Part shown: positions 26,666 to 35,575 of the stretch, piece after piece | How positions within the stretch are numbered: position 1 is the first letter of the stretch | How the letters are laid out: every line of letters begins with the position of its first letter | NCBI GenBank assembly: GCA_014379405.1 | Contig: JACMLU010000022.1 | Span: 186,001-250,000, forward strand | Source: Flavobacterium sp. | GTDB lineage: Bacteria; Bacteroidota; Bacteroidia; Flavobacteriales; Flavobacteriaceae | Direction of reading: 5' to 3' | Length of the DNA: 64,000 nt | The notes under the pieces: generated by a model | Database searches by the model: none | What the model saw: only the letters and a program-made list of their open reading frames with translations | Told to the model about the DNA's origin: nothing | Made by a program: the position numbers and the translations under genes

Positions 26666-27793
26666 ATGAAATTAGATAGAAAAGAAATACTTAAAGCATT
26701 AGAAACCATTACTGTTGCTGGCGAGGGTAAAAATATGGTTGAAAGTGGTGCAATTGCAAACGTAATCACTTTTGGAGACGAAGTAGTGGTAGATTTAGTA
26801 CTGCACGTTCCAGCAATGCACATCCGAAAACGTGCCGAAGACGACATTAAAAAAACTATTTTGGAATTGGTTTCTCCCGAAGCCAAAATCAAAATTAACG
26901 TTAAAGTTGAAACTCCTGAAAAAGTGGAAATTAAAGGGAAAGCCATTCCTGGAATACAAAATATTATAGCTGTTGCTTCTGGTAAAGGAGGCGTAGGGAA
27001 ATCTACCGTTACGGCAAATTTGGCTGTATCTTTAGCAAAAATGGGATTCTCGGTAGGAATTCTTGATGCCGACATTTATGGGCCGTCAATGCCTATTATG
27101 TTTGATGTCGAAACTGCAAAACCACTTTCGGTTGAGGTAGATGGAAAATCAAAAATGAAACCTATCGAAAGTTATGATGTCAAAATACTTTCTATTGGAT
27201 TTTTTACTTCTCCAAGTCAAGCTGTTATGTGGCGTGGGCCAATGGCAGCAAAAGCATTAAACCAAATGATTTTTGATGCGGATTGGGGTGAGCTAGACTT
27301 TTTATTGATTGATTTGCCACCAGGAACAGGAGATATTCATTTGTCTATCGTTCAAGCTTTGCCTATTACGGGTGTTGTTGTGGTAAGTACTCCACAAGCC
27401 GTGGCTCTTGCCGATGCCAAAAAAGGTGTTGCCATGTTTATGTCTGAAGCTATCAATGTTCCTGTTCTCGGAATTATAGAAAATATGGCCTATTTCACAC
27501 CAGAAGAGTTGCCAAGCAACAAATATTACATCTTTGGAAAAGAAGGAGCCAAAAATCTTGCAGAAGATTTAGCAGTGCCATTTTTGGGAGAAGTTCCAAT
27601 TGTACAATCTATTCGTGAAGCGGGAGATTTTGGACGCCCGGCAGCAATGCAAACGGGATCTATTATAGAATCTGTTTTTGAAGATATTACAAGAAATGTA
27701 GTTCGAGAAGTAGTTAACAGGAATGAAAATTTGCCTGCTACCGAAGCTGTAAAAATAACCACAATGGCAGGTTGTTCATCAGTGAAAAAATAA
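26666..27793 (+). CDS. mrp: Mrp/NBP35-family Fe-S cluster carrier ATPase
   Basis: 375 residues. The N-terminal DUF59/MIP18-like domain (about 1-85) is followed by the deviant Walker A VASGKGGVGKSTVTANLAVSLA at about 102-123, then ILDADIYGPSMP, Walker B/switch LLIDLPPGTGDIHL at about 213-226 and NMAYF. A conserved CxxC pair normally used to bridge a cluster is not seen in the usual position; only Cys371 near the C-terminus remains. It delivers Fe-S clusters to apoproteins. Together with the next gene it forms an Fe-S maturation unit. Confidence 0.9.
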   Translation: MKLDRKEILKALETITVAGEGKNMVESGAIANVITFGDEVVVDLVLHVPAMHIRKRAEDDIKKTILELVSPEAKIKINVKVETPEKVEIKGKAIPGIQNIIAVASGKGGVGKSTVTANLAVSLAKMGFSVGILDADIYGPSMPIMFDVETAKPLSVEVDGKSKMKPIESYDVKILSIGFFTSPSQAVMWRGPMAAKALNQMIFDADWGELDFLLIDLPPGTGDIHLSIVQALPITGVVVVSTPQAVALADAKKGVAMFMSEAINVPVLGIIENMAYFTPEELPSNKYYIFGKEGAKNLAEDLAVPFLGEVPIVQSIREAGDFGRPAAMQTGSIIESVFEDITRNVVREVVNRNENLPATEAVKITTMAGCSSVKK

Positions 27794-27830
27794 TTTCGAA
27801 ATTCACCTAAGCGGTAATTAAAATAAAAAA

Positions 27831-28070
27831 ATGACAACAGAAGAAATTACTAATAATGTTCTAAAGGCACTTGAAGAAATCAGGCCTTTTTTGAATTCTG
27901 ACGGCGGCGACATTAAGCTCGTTTCTATCGAAGATGACAAACATGTAACCGTTCGTCTTGAAGGAGCATGTAACAGTTGTAGCGTGAGTCATATGACATT
28001 GAGAGCTGGCGTGGAAACCACTATCAAAAAATATGCACCACAAATAGAAACTGTTGTCAACATTGCATAG
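27831..28070 (+). CDS. NifU-type Fe-S scaffold (C-terminal domain only)
   Basis: 79 residues comprising one NifU C-terminal domain: RPFLNSDGGDIKLVSIEDD, then GACNSCSVSHMTL with the cluster-binding pair Cys47 and Cys50. Such Nfu proteins hold a 4Fe-4S cluster for transfer. It starts 37 bases after mrp on the same strand and is followed by two ferredoxin genes. Confidence 0.92.
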   Translation: MTTEEITNNVLKALEEIRPFLNSDGGDIKLVSIEDDKHVTVRLEGACNSCSVSHMTLRAGVETTIKKYAPQIETVVNIA

Positions 28071-28150
28071 AAAAACATAGTTTGATCCTGTTTTTCAACG
28101 CAAACAAAACACAATTAATAAAACATTACCCAATTTACCAGTATTAAAAA

Positions 28151-28468
28151 ATGGATGTATTAATAAAAATAAAAGACAGAGAAGGAGCTATACATGAATT
28201 ACAAGCTCCAACGGATATGGCAATGAATATTATGGAACTTTGCAAAGCTTATGAGCTTCCTGTGGAAGGAACTTGTGGTGGAATGGCGATGTGTGCTTCT
28301 TGTCAATGCTATGTTCTTAATGAAGTGGAATTGCCAACTATGGGAGATGATGAAGAAGCGATGCTTTCAGAAGCTTTTCACGTGAAACCAAATAGTCGTT
28401 TGGGTTGTCAAATTCCTATTACTATGGATTTGGAAGGTTTAGAATTAGAATTGGCACCTGAATCATAG
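28151..28468 (+). CDS. 2Fe-2S ferredoxin (adrenodoxin-like)
   Basis: 105 residues. Cluster ligands follow C-x5-C-x2-C-x34-C: Cys42, Cys48, Cys51 in EGTCGGMAMCASC and Cys86 in LGCQIP. Beta-grasp length is normal. It transfers single electrons; the partner is unknown. It is 80 bases downstream of the NifU-type gene and has a close paralogue immediately after it. Confidence 0.92.
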   Translation: MDVLIKIKDREGAIHELQAPTDMAMNIMELCKAYELPVEGTCGGMAMCASCQCYVLNEVELPTMGDDEEAMLSEAFHVKPNSRLGCQIPITMDLEGLELELAPES

Positions 28469-28539
28469 AAAATCAATGCGCTAATTGTTTTTTCAAAAAT
28501 CAAATTTATTCTTAAGTTATCCTTCACTTGGTTTTTAAA

Positions 28540-28866
28540 ATGGATATATCAATAAAGATTACCGACCGAAGAGGTCAAACGCATGAAGTAAAAGTTCCTA
28601 CCGATATGGGGCTGAACATAATGCAAGTAGTTCAGGCTTATGAATTAGAACCGTTGGGTACTGTTGGAATGTGCGGCGGAAAGCTAATGTGTCCTACTTG
28701 TCAATGTTATGTTCAAAACGATGTTGGCTTACCTGAAAAAAGGGAAGAAGAAGTGGGTACGCTTTCGAGATTGTTGCATGTAAAATCCAATAGTCGTTTG
28801 AGTTGCCAAATTTCTGTTACTACAGCATTGGAAGGTTTGGAAATAGAATTAGCTCCATTATTTTAG
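28540..28866 (+). CDS. second 2Fe-2S ferredoxin, paralogue of the preceding gene
   Basis: 108 residues from the ATG at 28540. The frame opens at a TTG at 28528, but that adds only four residues and loses alignment with the sister protein. Ligands are Cys45, Cys51, Cys54 in MCGGKLMCPTC and Cys89 in LSCQIS. It is about half identical to the upstream ferredoxin, with a slightly longer segment before the first cysteine (PLGTVGMCGG versus VEGTCGG). A tandem duplication is the simplest origin. A strong terminator follows. Confidence 0.9.
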   Translation: MDISIKITDRRGQTHEVKVPTDMGLNIMQVVQAYELEPLGTVGMCGGKLMCPTCQCYVQNDVGLPEKREEEVGTLSRLLHVKSNSRLSCQISVTTALEGLEIELAPLF

Positions 28867-28881
28867 TTGATAAAAAAACAT

Positions 28882-28915
28882 AAAAAAGGCTTTTCACTGA
28901 TGAAAAGCCTTTTTT
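28882..28915 (+). terminator. terminator of the Fe-S/ferredoxin group
   Basis: Fifteen-base arms (28882-28896 and 28901-28915) with core aaggcttttca, loop ctga and a T tail. It is a strong symmetric stem just before the insertion sequence. Confidence 0.85.
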
Positions 28916-28963
28916 ATTAGGTTTGTGTCTAGTCCTGAAATAGCGATACACAAAAAGTATCCT

Positions 28964-29398
28964 ATGGAAGTACCTCAAGAATCACGGTATGTAAAGCGTA
29001 CCCAAAAAGACTACACGATGTCTTTTAAATTACAAATCATTCAAGAAATTGAACGTGGAAACCTGTCAATAACAGAAGCCAAAAAACAATACGGAATTCA
29101 AAGTTATGCTACAATTCTAAATTGGCTTAGGAAATTTGGTAACTTTGATTGGGAAAATCAAACCCCTTCTACTATGGCAAAGAAACCTGAACAAAAGATT
29201 ATGGAACTTGAAGCCCAAGTCAAACTCTTAGAAAAACAAAAGGCATTTCTAGAGAGACAGGCTTTTGTTGCAGACAAGAAAGCTATCCTGTTTGATATGA
29301 TGATTGATTTAGCAGAAAAAGAATATCAAATCGATATCCGAAAAAACTCTGTACCCGAACAATCGCCCATTTCCAACAACAAGAACAACAAACAATAG
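28964..29398 (+). CDS. IS3-family transposase OrfA
   Basis: 144 residues from the ATG at 28964. A GTG at 28925 would lie outside the element's left end, so it is not the start. The N-terminal helix-turn-helix (SITEAKKQYGIQSYATILNWLRKFG) binds the ends. A leucine-zipper coiled coil (KIMELEAQVKLLEKQKAFLERQ) follows, then EYQIDIRKN. A slippery heptamer near its 3' end allows fusion with OrfB. Confidence 0.9.
   Translation: MEVPQESRYVKRTQKDYTMSFKLQIIQEIERGNLSITEAKKQYGIQSYATILNWLRKFGNFDWENQTPSTMAKKPEQKIMELEAQVKLLEKQKAFLERQAFVADKKAILFDMMIDLAEKEYQIDIRKNSVPEQSPISNNKNNKQ
29341..29347 (+). promoter_or_regulatory. -1 programmed frameshift site A AAA AAC
   Basis: In the orfA frame the codons are CGA AAA AAC, so the heptamer A-AAA-AAC is placed exactly as needed for -1 slippage. 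After slipping, the new frame runs without a stop from 29347 into orfB (LCTRTIAHFQQQ, then FTCYLFGIDRQVYY), making the OrfAB transposase. Confidence 0.8.
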
Positions 29399-29412
29399 CA
29401 TTTACCTGTTAT

Positions 29413-30264
29413 TTGTTCGGGATAGACAGACAGGTTTATTATCGACGAATTAGAAGAAAAATAGTTAAACAAGACAAAGCCAGACAGGTTATTTTGATGA
29501 TTGATACTATCAGGAAAACAATGCCTAGAATAGGTGCTCGAAAACTATATTATCTTTTGTTGAACAAACTCCAAGCACTTAAAATCGGGAGAGATAAATT
29601 CTTTGATATACTAAGAGCTAACCATTTATTAATACAGCCAAAACGTTCTTATCATATAACGACCAACTCGCATCATCGTTTTAGAAAACACAGGAATCTA
29701 ATTTTAGATATAGAAATAAACAGGCCTGAACAGGTTTGGGTATCTGATATTACATACATCGGAAAAAGGAACAATCCGTGTTACTTAAGTCTGATTACCG
29801 ATGCGTATTCTAAAAAGATAATGGGATATTATGTTGCTGATAACTTAAACACTCAAAGCAGTGTGATAGCTTTAAAAATGGCTCTTAAACAAAGAAAAGA
29901 TTTTAATTTACCATTAATACATCATTCCGATAGAGGCTTGCAATATTGTTCCAATGAATACCAAAAAGAGCTTATCAAAAATAAGGTTTTATGCAGTATG
30001 ACGCAAAACTCAGATCCTTATGAGAATGCTGTAGCAGAAAGAATAAATGGAATTTTAAAACAAGAATTTATGATTGATAAATACAGTCAAAAAACAAAAA
30101 TAATAAACAAAATTATCAAGGAATCTGTCGTTATTTATAATGAAATCAGACCCCATTATTCAAATTATATGCTGACACCAAATCAAATGCATTCTCAAAA
30201 CAAGATTAATATGAGAACCTATAAAACAAAAAACAGCAACAAAAACGTTTTTGTTGCTGTTTAA
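29413..30264 (+). CDS. IS3-family transposase OrfB (integrase catalytic domain)
   Basis: 283 residues from a TTG; really the C-terminal part of the frameshifted OrfAB. An HTH_21-type segment (IDTIRKTMPRIGARKLYYLL) precedes the rve core with DDE residues in WVSDITYI, HHSDRGLQY and ENAVAERINGILKQE. All three acidic residues are present, so the element may be active. Confidence 0.93.
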   Translation: MFGIDRQVYYRRIRRKIVKQDKARQVILMIDTIRKTMPRIGARKLYYLLLNKLQALKIGRDKFFDILRANHLLIQPKRSYHITTNSHHRFRKHRNLILDIEINRPEQVWVSDITYIGKRNNPCYLSLITDAYSKKIMGYYVADNLNTQSSVIALKMALKQRKDFNLPLIHHSDRGLQYCSNEYQKELIKNKVLCSMTQNSDPYENAVAERINGILKQEFMIDKYSQKTKIINKIIKESVVIYNEIRPHYSNYMLTPNQMHSQNKINMRTYKTKNSNKNVFVAV

Positions 30265-30334
30265 TATTTAATTTTATCTAATAATCTGTATCGCTTTTTT
30301 AGGACGGGACATTGCTTTGAAGTTTTTCAGGAAA

Positions 30335-31117
30335 TTAAGCCATTTCCATCTTCAGCTTGATTTGTTTCTCTATTGCGTCCCAAAGGCCGATTCGTTTTTC
30401 TAAAGCCAATACAGAAACGGCTTCCACATCTGCCCATTTTTGCGCATCAGTTCCACAAAGTTCTGTTATCATTTTCATAGCCATTGGTCCGTGTTCATCA
30501 GCATCCAATTCGATATGTCTTTCAAAATAGTAGATTAATTTGCTCAAATCGGTTTCGGGAAAATTAGCCTGAAAGTTTTTCAAGATAACAGTAAACATAC
30601 TAGGAATTAAATCTTCTCTTCCAAAGGTAAAGGCGGCTGCAATTTCATGTGTTTTGCCTTCGTCAATCACTCTAAAAGTAAAGTCTAAAAAGGCTTTAAT
30701 ATTGGGATGTAAGCTGCTTTTTTTAATGGCAACATAAATGTTTTGAAGTGAATTAACTTCTGATAAAAATCCCTCAATGCCAGATGTGTTTGCGCCACAA
30801 GCTTTCATTGCTTCAATATACATTTCGTAATGACTTTGGTGGCGACCGTCAATCGACAAATCGGATTCTTCAGCAAGAACAATTTCATTTATTAAATACC
30901 TTGTTTCAGGGTTTTTTGTAGCGAACCAAGGGGTGGTTGTACAGGTTAATTTTGCCTGCAAAGCTTTTAACAAAGACATAAAATCCCAAACGGCATAAAC
31001 GTGATTTTCTAAAAAGCAGTTTAAAGACTCGATGTTTTTTACCTTTCCATACAAGGAATGCTGTAATAGTAAGTCTTTTTTGGGTTGTATCTTGTTGTTT
31101 ATTGTTGCAATATTCAT
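30335..31117 (-). CDS. DUF3050 domain protein (heme-oxygenase-like fold)
   Basis: 260 residues of the DUF3050 family, which is all-helical and related in fold to heme oxygenase/TENA proteins. Conserved stretches include HVYAVWDFMSLLKALQ at about 39-54, EIVLAEESD at about 78-86, ATAFTFGREDLIP-like AAAFTFGREDLIP at about 162-174, and ERHIELDADEHGPMA at about 214-228. These His/Glu residues suggest a metal site, as in di-iron relatives. Reaction unknown. The gene begins only 24 bases beyond the rpmA terminator on the same strand, so read-through may feed it. The IS ends 23 bases past its stop. Confidence 0.85.
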   Translation of the reverse strand: MNIATINNKIQPKKDLLLQHSLYGKVKNIESLNCFLENHVYAVWDFMSLLKALQAKLTCTTTPWFATKNPETRYLINEIVLAEESDLSIDGRHQSHYEMYIEAMKACGANTSGIEGFLSEVNSLQNIYVAIKKSSLHPNIKAFLDFTFRVIDEGKTHEIAAAFTFGREDLIPSMFTVILKNFQANFPETDLSKLIYYFERHIELDADEHGPMAMKMITELCGTDAQKWADVEAVSVLALEKRIGLWDAIEKQIKLKMEMA

Positions 31118-31140
31118 AGTTTAAATTTTTTTAATGACAA

Positions 31141-31170
31141 AAACCCGTTCCAATTTATCGGAACGGGTTT
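31141..31170 (-). terminator. terminator of the rplU-rpmA operon
   Basis: Perfect 11-bp arms aaacccgttcc (31141-31151) and ggaacgggttt (31160-31170). On the minus strand the stem is followed by a T run. Confidence 0.85.
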
Positions 31171-31193
31171 TGTAATAAATAGAATCTTAATTA

Positions 31194-31454
31194 TTATGCT
31201 TCGAATGGAAGTATAGATACATAAGATTTATTGTCTCTTTTCTTTTGGAAGAAAACAACTCCATCTACTCTTGCGTGTAGTGTGTGATCTTTACTAATGT
31301 AAACGTTTTCACCTGGATTATGTTTTGAACCTCTTTGTCTTACGATGATGTTCCCTGCGATAGCAGCTTGTCCACCAAAAATCTTAACGCCTAAACGTTT
31401 TGATTCTGATTCTCTACCATTCTTGGAACTACCGACACCTTTCTTGTGAGCCAT
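31194..31454 (-). CDS. rpmA: 50S ribosomal protein L27
   Basis: 86 residues: [20 protein letters not shown] is the conserved N-terminus reaching towards the peptidyl-transferase centre, then [25 protein letters not shown]. There is no N-terminal extension of the kind that is cleaved in Firmicutes. It lies 23 bases downstream of rplU. Confidence 0.98.
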   Translation of the reverse strand: MAHKKGVGSSKNGRESESKRLGVKIFGGQAAIAGNIIVRQRGSKHNPGENVYISKDHTLHARVDGVVFFQKKRDNKSYVSILPFEA

Positions 31455-31477
31455 GACGTATTAGTTTTATTTTGTTA

Positions 31478-31906
31478 TTATTCTTGTGTGTCTTCTTTTT
31501 TAGCTTTTGGAGCTGCTTTTTTAGCTTTTGGAGCTACATCAACAACTTCTTCAGTAGCTACTGCTTCTTTTTTAGGAGCTGCTTTTTTAGCACCTGAAGC
31601 TGTAATACCTTCGATTACAATTTGAGTAAGATACTGACGGTGTCCGTTTCTCTTTTTATAACCTTTTCTTCTTTTCTTTTTGAAAACGATTACTTTATCT
31701 CCTTTTAAGTGTTGTAACACTTTGGCTTCTACTGAAGCACCTTCTATAGCTGGGGCGCCTATTGTGATTGTACCGTTGTCGTCTAACAAATAAACTTTGT
31801 CGAAAGAAACTTTAGTTCCTTCTTCATTTGCCAAACGGTGAACGTAAACCTTTAGGTCTTTGCTAACTTTAAACTGTTGCCCTGCTATCTCTACGATTGC
31901 ATACAT
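31478..31906 (-). CDS. rplU: 50S ribosomal protein L21 with Ala/Lys-rich tail
   Basis: 142 residues. The L21 core is about 1-103 (MYAIVEIAGQQFKVSKDLKV, KVIVFKKKRRKGYKKRNGHRQ). A lineage-specific tail of about 40 residues rich in Ala, Lys, Pro and Val follows (KKAAPKKEAVATEE, then KAKKAAPKAKKEDTQE). The tail is long compared with the 103-residue E. coli protein and is common in Flavobacteria. It heads the rplU-rpmA operon. Confidence 0.97.
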   Translation of the reverse strand: MYAIVEIAGQQFKVSKDLKVYVHRLANEEGTKVSFDKVYLLDDNGTITIGAPAIEGASVEAKVLQHLKGDKVIVFKKKRRKGYKKRNGHRQYLTQIVIEGITASGAKKAAPKKEAVATEEVVDVAPKAKKAAPKAKKEDTQE

Positions 31907-31936
31907 AACAAATTGTTTTATAAATTTTTAAGGTTG

Positions 31937-31944
31937 CAAATATA
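31937..31944 (-). promoter_or_regulatory. promoter -7 element of rplU
   Basis: TATATTTG on the minus strand, 30 bases before the rplU start codon, with a TTG about 19 bases further upstream (near 31964). The rest of the 267-base divergent gap to 32173 is AT-rich with no further gene. Confidence 0.65.
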
Positions 31945-32173
31945 CAACTAAATATTTATCCTGCAATTAGTTCCCGCAAAAAAATAATTTATTCCCTTAA
32001 AGGCTTGTTTTTAAAGGCTTTTGAATGATTTACAAGTGTTAATCTAGCTTAAAAGTGTTAATTTTTTTACAAAGTAAGAAAAATTAGTCATTATTGAATA
32101 GAAAAAAGTATTTTTGATGTAACAATATTACGAGTTTGATTACCAACTGTAAATAAAAAATTTATTAATCCTT

Positions 32174-33499
32174 ATGAAAAAATCAATAATGGCGTTAAGT
32201 GCTGCACTTTTGCTTGGAGGAATTGCTTCTGCCCAGAAAGTCAATTTCGAAGAATATACTTTAGAGAATGGGCTGCATGTTATTTTGCACAACGATTCTT
32301 CTGCTCCTGTGGTCGTAACTTCGGTAATGTATCACGTGGGTGCAAAAGACGAAAATCCTGAAAGAACTGGTTTTGCCCACTTTTTTGAACATTTATTGTT
32401 CGAAGGAACTGAAAATATTAAAAAAGGAGAATGGTCCAAAATCGTTTCTTCTAATGGAGGAATGAATAACGCCAATACTACGGATGATAGAACATATTAT
32501 TACGAAGTATTCCCTTCAAACAATCTAGAATTAGGACTTTGGATGGAATCCGAAAGAATGATGCATCCCGTCATCAACCAAATTGGTGTTGACACCCAAA
32601 ATGAAGTCGTAAAAGAAGAAAAAAGAATGCGTATGGACAATCAACCCTACGGAAATTTTTTTACTGTCGTAAAAGAAAACATATTTAAAGTTCATCCCTA
32701 TCGCTGGATGCCCATTGGCTCGATGGAACATTTAGATGCCGCCACCTTGGAAGAATTTCAGGATTTCAATAAAAAATTCTATATCCCAAACAATGCTGTT
32801 TTAGTAGTTGCAGGCCAGATTGACATTGCTCAAACCAAAGAATGGGTACAAAAATATTTTGGCGCTATCAAAAGAGGAGAGAAATTGAAAAAACAAACTT
32901 TTATCGAAGAACCAATAACACAAACCATAAAAGCAACCTATCAAGATCCAAATATCCAGATTCCCGCAATTATAACCTCTTACAGAACTCCATCGATGAA
33001 AACTAGAGATGCCCGAGTTTTGGATTTAATTTCTTCCTATTTAAGCGGTGGTAAAAGTTCAAAACTTTACAAAAAAATAGTCGACGAGAAGAAAATGGCA
33101 TTGGAAATAGGTGCTTTTGGCTTAAGTCAAGAAGACTATGGTATTTATAATATCCTTGGTTTGCCAATGGCTCCATTTACATTGGCAGATATTTTAAAAG
33201 AAATTGATGAAGAGGTTGTAAAAATTCAAACCGAATTGATTTCTGAAAAAGACTATCAAAAATTACAAAACATTTTTGACAATCAATATGTAAATGCGAA
33301 TTCCAACTTAGAAGGAATTGCCGAAAACTTGGCAAAATACCATATGCTTTATGGCGACATCAATTTGATTAACACCGAAATTGAATTATACCATTCTATT
33401 ACAAGAGAAGAAATTAGGGAGGTTGCAAAAAAATACTTAAATCCTAATCAAAGATTGATTTTGGACTATGTTCCTTCAACTGAAAAAGCTCAAAACTAA
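32174..33499 (+). CDS. M16-family zinc peptidase, catalytic subunit
   Basis: 441 residues with a signal peptide (MKKSIMALSAALLLGGIASAQ). The inverted zinc motif HFFEH is His69-x-x-Glu72-His73, and the downstream glutamate is in the family position (QNEVVKEEKR). Two M16 halves are present. Such periplasmic enzymes degrade peptides. The following gene encodes a second M16 protein without the zinc motif, 11 bases downstream: a catalytic/non-catalytic pair as in mitochondrial processing peptidases. Confidence 0.92.
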   Translation: MKKSIMALSAALLLGGIASAQKVNFEEYTLENGLHVILHNDSSAPVVVTSVMYHVGAKDENPERTGFAHFFEHLLFEGTENIKKGEWSKIVSSNGGMNNANTTDDRTYYYEVFPSNNLELGLWMESERMMHPVINQIGVDTQNEVVKEEKRMRMDNQPYGNFFTVVKENIFKVHPYRWMPIGSMEHLDAATLEEFQDFNKKFYIPNNAVLVVAGQIDIAQTKEWVQKYFGAIKRGEKLKKQTFIEEPITQTIKATYQDPNIQIPAIITSYRTPSMKTRDARVLDLISSYLSGGKSSKLYKKIVDEKKMALEIGAFGLSQEDYGIYNILGLPMAPFTLADILKEIDEEVVKIQTELISEKDYQKLQNIFDNQYVNANSNLEGIAENLAKYHMLYGDINLINTEIELYHSITREEIREVAKKYLNPNQRLILDYVPSTEKAQN

Positions 33500-33510
33500 G
33501 ATATCATATC

Positions 33511-35559
33511 ATGAAAAAAACAAGTATAATAGTATTCATTTTGCTCTTAACTGGATTTATGCAAGCACAAGACCGTCCGCAACCAAAACCTGGAAAAGCT
33601 CCAGTGGTAAACATCAAAAAACCACAAACTTTTGTTCTGGCAAATGGTTTGAAAGTGATGATTGTAGAAGATCATAAATTACCCCGAGTGACTTATAATC
33701 TTACCTTAGACAATGCTCCTTTTGCAGAAGGAAAAATAAAAGGTGTTGACGATTTGACAAGCAGTTTAATAGGAAATGGGTCTAAAAAAATAGCCAAAGA
33801 CCTTTTTAACGAAGAGATAGAATTTTTAGGGGCAGATGTCAACTTTAGTTCGAGTGGTGCTAGTGCCAATTCCCTTTCTAAATATGCCAATCGAATACTC
33901 GAATTGATGGCCGATGGTGCATTGAACCCAAACTTCACCCAAGCAGAATTCGACAAAGAAAAAGCCAAAATACTGGAAGGCCTTAAGTCACAAGAAAAGA
34001 ATATTACAGTAATTTCCAAAAGAGTCACTGATGCTTTAGCTTTTGGAAAAAACCACCCATCAGGTGAATTTATGACCGATGAAACCTTGAAAAATGTAAC
34101 ACTTGCCGATGTTCAAGCCAATTATCAAAACTATTTTGTACCTGAAAATGCCTATTTAGTAATCATTGGCGATGTAAAATACAAGAAAATCAAACCCGTT
34201 GTCGAAAAACTATTTGGCAAATGGGAAAAAAGAAGCACGCCTAAGTCAACTTATCCTGTGCCAGAAAATGTCGGCTTCACCCAAATCAATTTTGTGGATA
34301 TGCCCAATGCCGTGCAATCTGAAATTTCATTGGTAAATACGCTGAAGTTAAAAATGAGCGATCCTGATTTTTTTCCGGCAGTTATCGCAACTTATATTCT
34401 AGGTGGCGGCTCTGAGAGTTATTTGTTTATGAATTTAAGAGAAAAAAATGCATGGACTTATGGCGCATATGCTGAAATTGGATCTAGTAAATATGATTCA
34501 AAACTAAAATCAACAGCGGCAGTAAGAAATATGGTTACGGATAGTGCCGTTGTGGAATTCATCAAGGAAATTAAAAAAATCAGGACTGAAAAAGTAAGCG
34601 AAGAAGCCCTTACAGATGTCAAAGCTCGCTACATTGGTCGTTTTGTAATGCAAGTTGAGAAACCTCAATCAGTGGCTCGATATGCCTTGAACATTGAAAC
34701 AGAAGATCTTCCCGCAGATTTTTATGAAAACTACATCAAAAATATAAATGCCGTAACTCCTGAACAAGTTCAGCTTGCCGCCAATAAATATTTTCTGGTT
34801 GACAACACCAGAATCGTGATTGCTGGAAAAGGTGCCGATGTGATTCCTGGTCTGGAAAATCTAAAAATTCCGATATTTTATTTTGATAAATACGGTAATC
34901 CTGTAGAAAAACCAGTTCTCAAAAAAGAGGTTCCAGCAGGCGTAACTGCCAAAATTGTTTTGGACAATTACATCAAGGCCATTGGTGGCGAAAAAACAAT
35001 TGCTACTGTAAAAACAATTTCAATGCTGGGTTCAACAACAATTCCACAAGCACCATCACCTTTGACTTTTACCAATAAAGTGGACAGTAAAGGCAAATTG
35101 ATGGTTGAAATAGCTATGGGACCAATGAGTTTGATGAAACAAGTAGTCAACGAAAAAGGCGCTTATGTGGTGCAACAAGGACAAAGAAAAAACATTGAAG
35201 GTACAGATTTAGCCGAAATGAAAGCCAGTGCGATTCCTTTTGAAGAAGTGCAATTGGCCAAGAAAGCAGGGATAGTTCTTACCGGAATTGAATCCATCAA
35301 CGGAAGCGAAGCTTATGCGGTGCAAAACGGAAAAACAACTTTATACTATGATAAAAAATCTGGTCTTAAAGTAGCGGAAGCCAAAACAATGGAGAAAGCT
35401 GGAAAAACAATGACACAAACTACCAACTACGGAGATTACAGAGCCGTGAAAGGTGTGAAAGTCCCTTTTAACATTGTTCAAAATGTGGGTTTTGAATTGG
35501 ATATAAAAATGTCTGACGTAAAAATTAATGAAGGTGTTACCGACGCTGATTTCCAATAA
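33511..35559 (+). CDS. M16-family peptidase-like protein lacking the zinc motif
   Basis: 682 residues with a signal peptide (KTSIIVFILLLTGFMQAQ). The M16 fold is at about 35-440 (FVLANGLKVMIVEDHKLP, then DDLTSSLIGNGSKKIAKDLFNEEIEFLGAD), but where HxxEH should be it reads LTSSLIGNG, so it is non-catalytic. A C-terminal region (about 465-682) resembles lipoprotein-sorting/outer-membrane carrier domains (VKTISMLGSTTIP, then TTNYGDYRAVKGVKVPF). It probably forms a heterodimer with the upstream active M16 enzyme. Confidence 0.88.
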   Translation: MKKTSIIVFILLLTGFMQAQDRPQPKPGKAPVVNIKKPQTFVLANGLKVMIVEDHKLPRVTYNLTLDNAPFAEGKIKGVDDLTSSLIGNGSKKIAKDLFNEEIEFLGADVNFSSSGASANSLSKYANRILELMADGALNPNFTQAEFDKEKAKILEGLKSQEKNITVISKRVTDALAFGKNHPSGEFMTDETLKNVTLADVQANYQNYFVPENAYLVIIGDVKYKKIKPVVEKLFGKWEKRSTPKSTYPVPENVGFTQINFVDMPNAVQSEISLVNTLKLKMSDPDFFPAVIATYILGGGSESYLFMNLREKNAWTYGAYAEIGSSKYDSKLKSTAAVRNMVTDSAVVEFIKEIKKIRTEKVSEEALTDVKARYIGRFVMQVEKPQSVARYALNIETEDLPADFYENYIKNINAVTPEQVQLAANKYFLVDNTRIVIAGKGADVIPGLENLKIPIFYFDKYGNPVEKPVLKKEVPAGVTAKIVLDNYIKAIGGEKTIATVKTISMLGSTTIPQAPSPLTFTNKVDSKGKLMVEIAMGPMSLMKQVVNEKGAYVVQQGQRKNIEGTDLAEMKASAIPFEEVQLAKKAGIVLTGIESINGSEAYAVQNGKTTLYYDKKSGLKVAEAKTMEKAGKTMTQTTNYGDYRAVKGVKVPFNIVQNVGFELDIKMSDVKINEGVTDADFQ

Positions 35560-35575
35560 AAAGAATCTGGAATAA

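Larger units (their letters stand above)
28926..30311 (+). mobile_element. IS3-family insertion sequence, complete
   Basis: 1386 bp. The left end TGTCTAGTCCTGAAATAGCG and the reverse complement of the right end, TGTCCCGTCCTAAAAAAGCG, are imperfect terminal inverted repeats that both continue into GATACA (about 20 of the first 26 bases match). Both sides are flanked by ttg (28923-28925 and 30312-30314), a 3-bp target duplication, which fits IS3. It carries orfA and orfB. It inserted between the ferredoxin terminator and the 3' end of the DUF3050 gene without breaking either. Confidence 0.92.

Noticed and set aside
28925..28963. GTG start for OrfA at 28925
   Set aside because: It begins one base outside the left end of the insertion sequence, so it is not part of the mobile unit.
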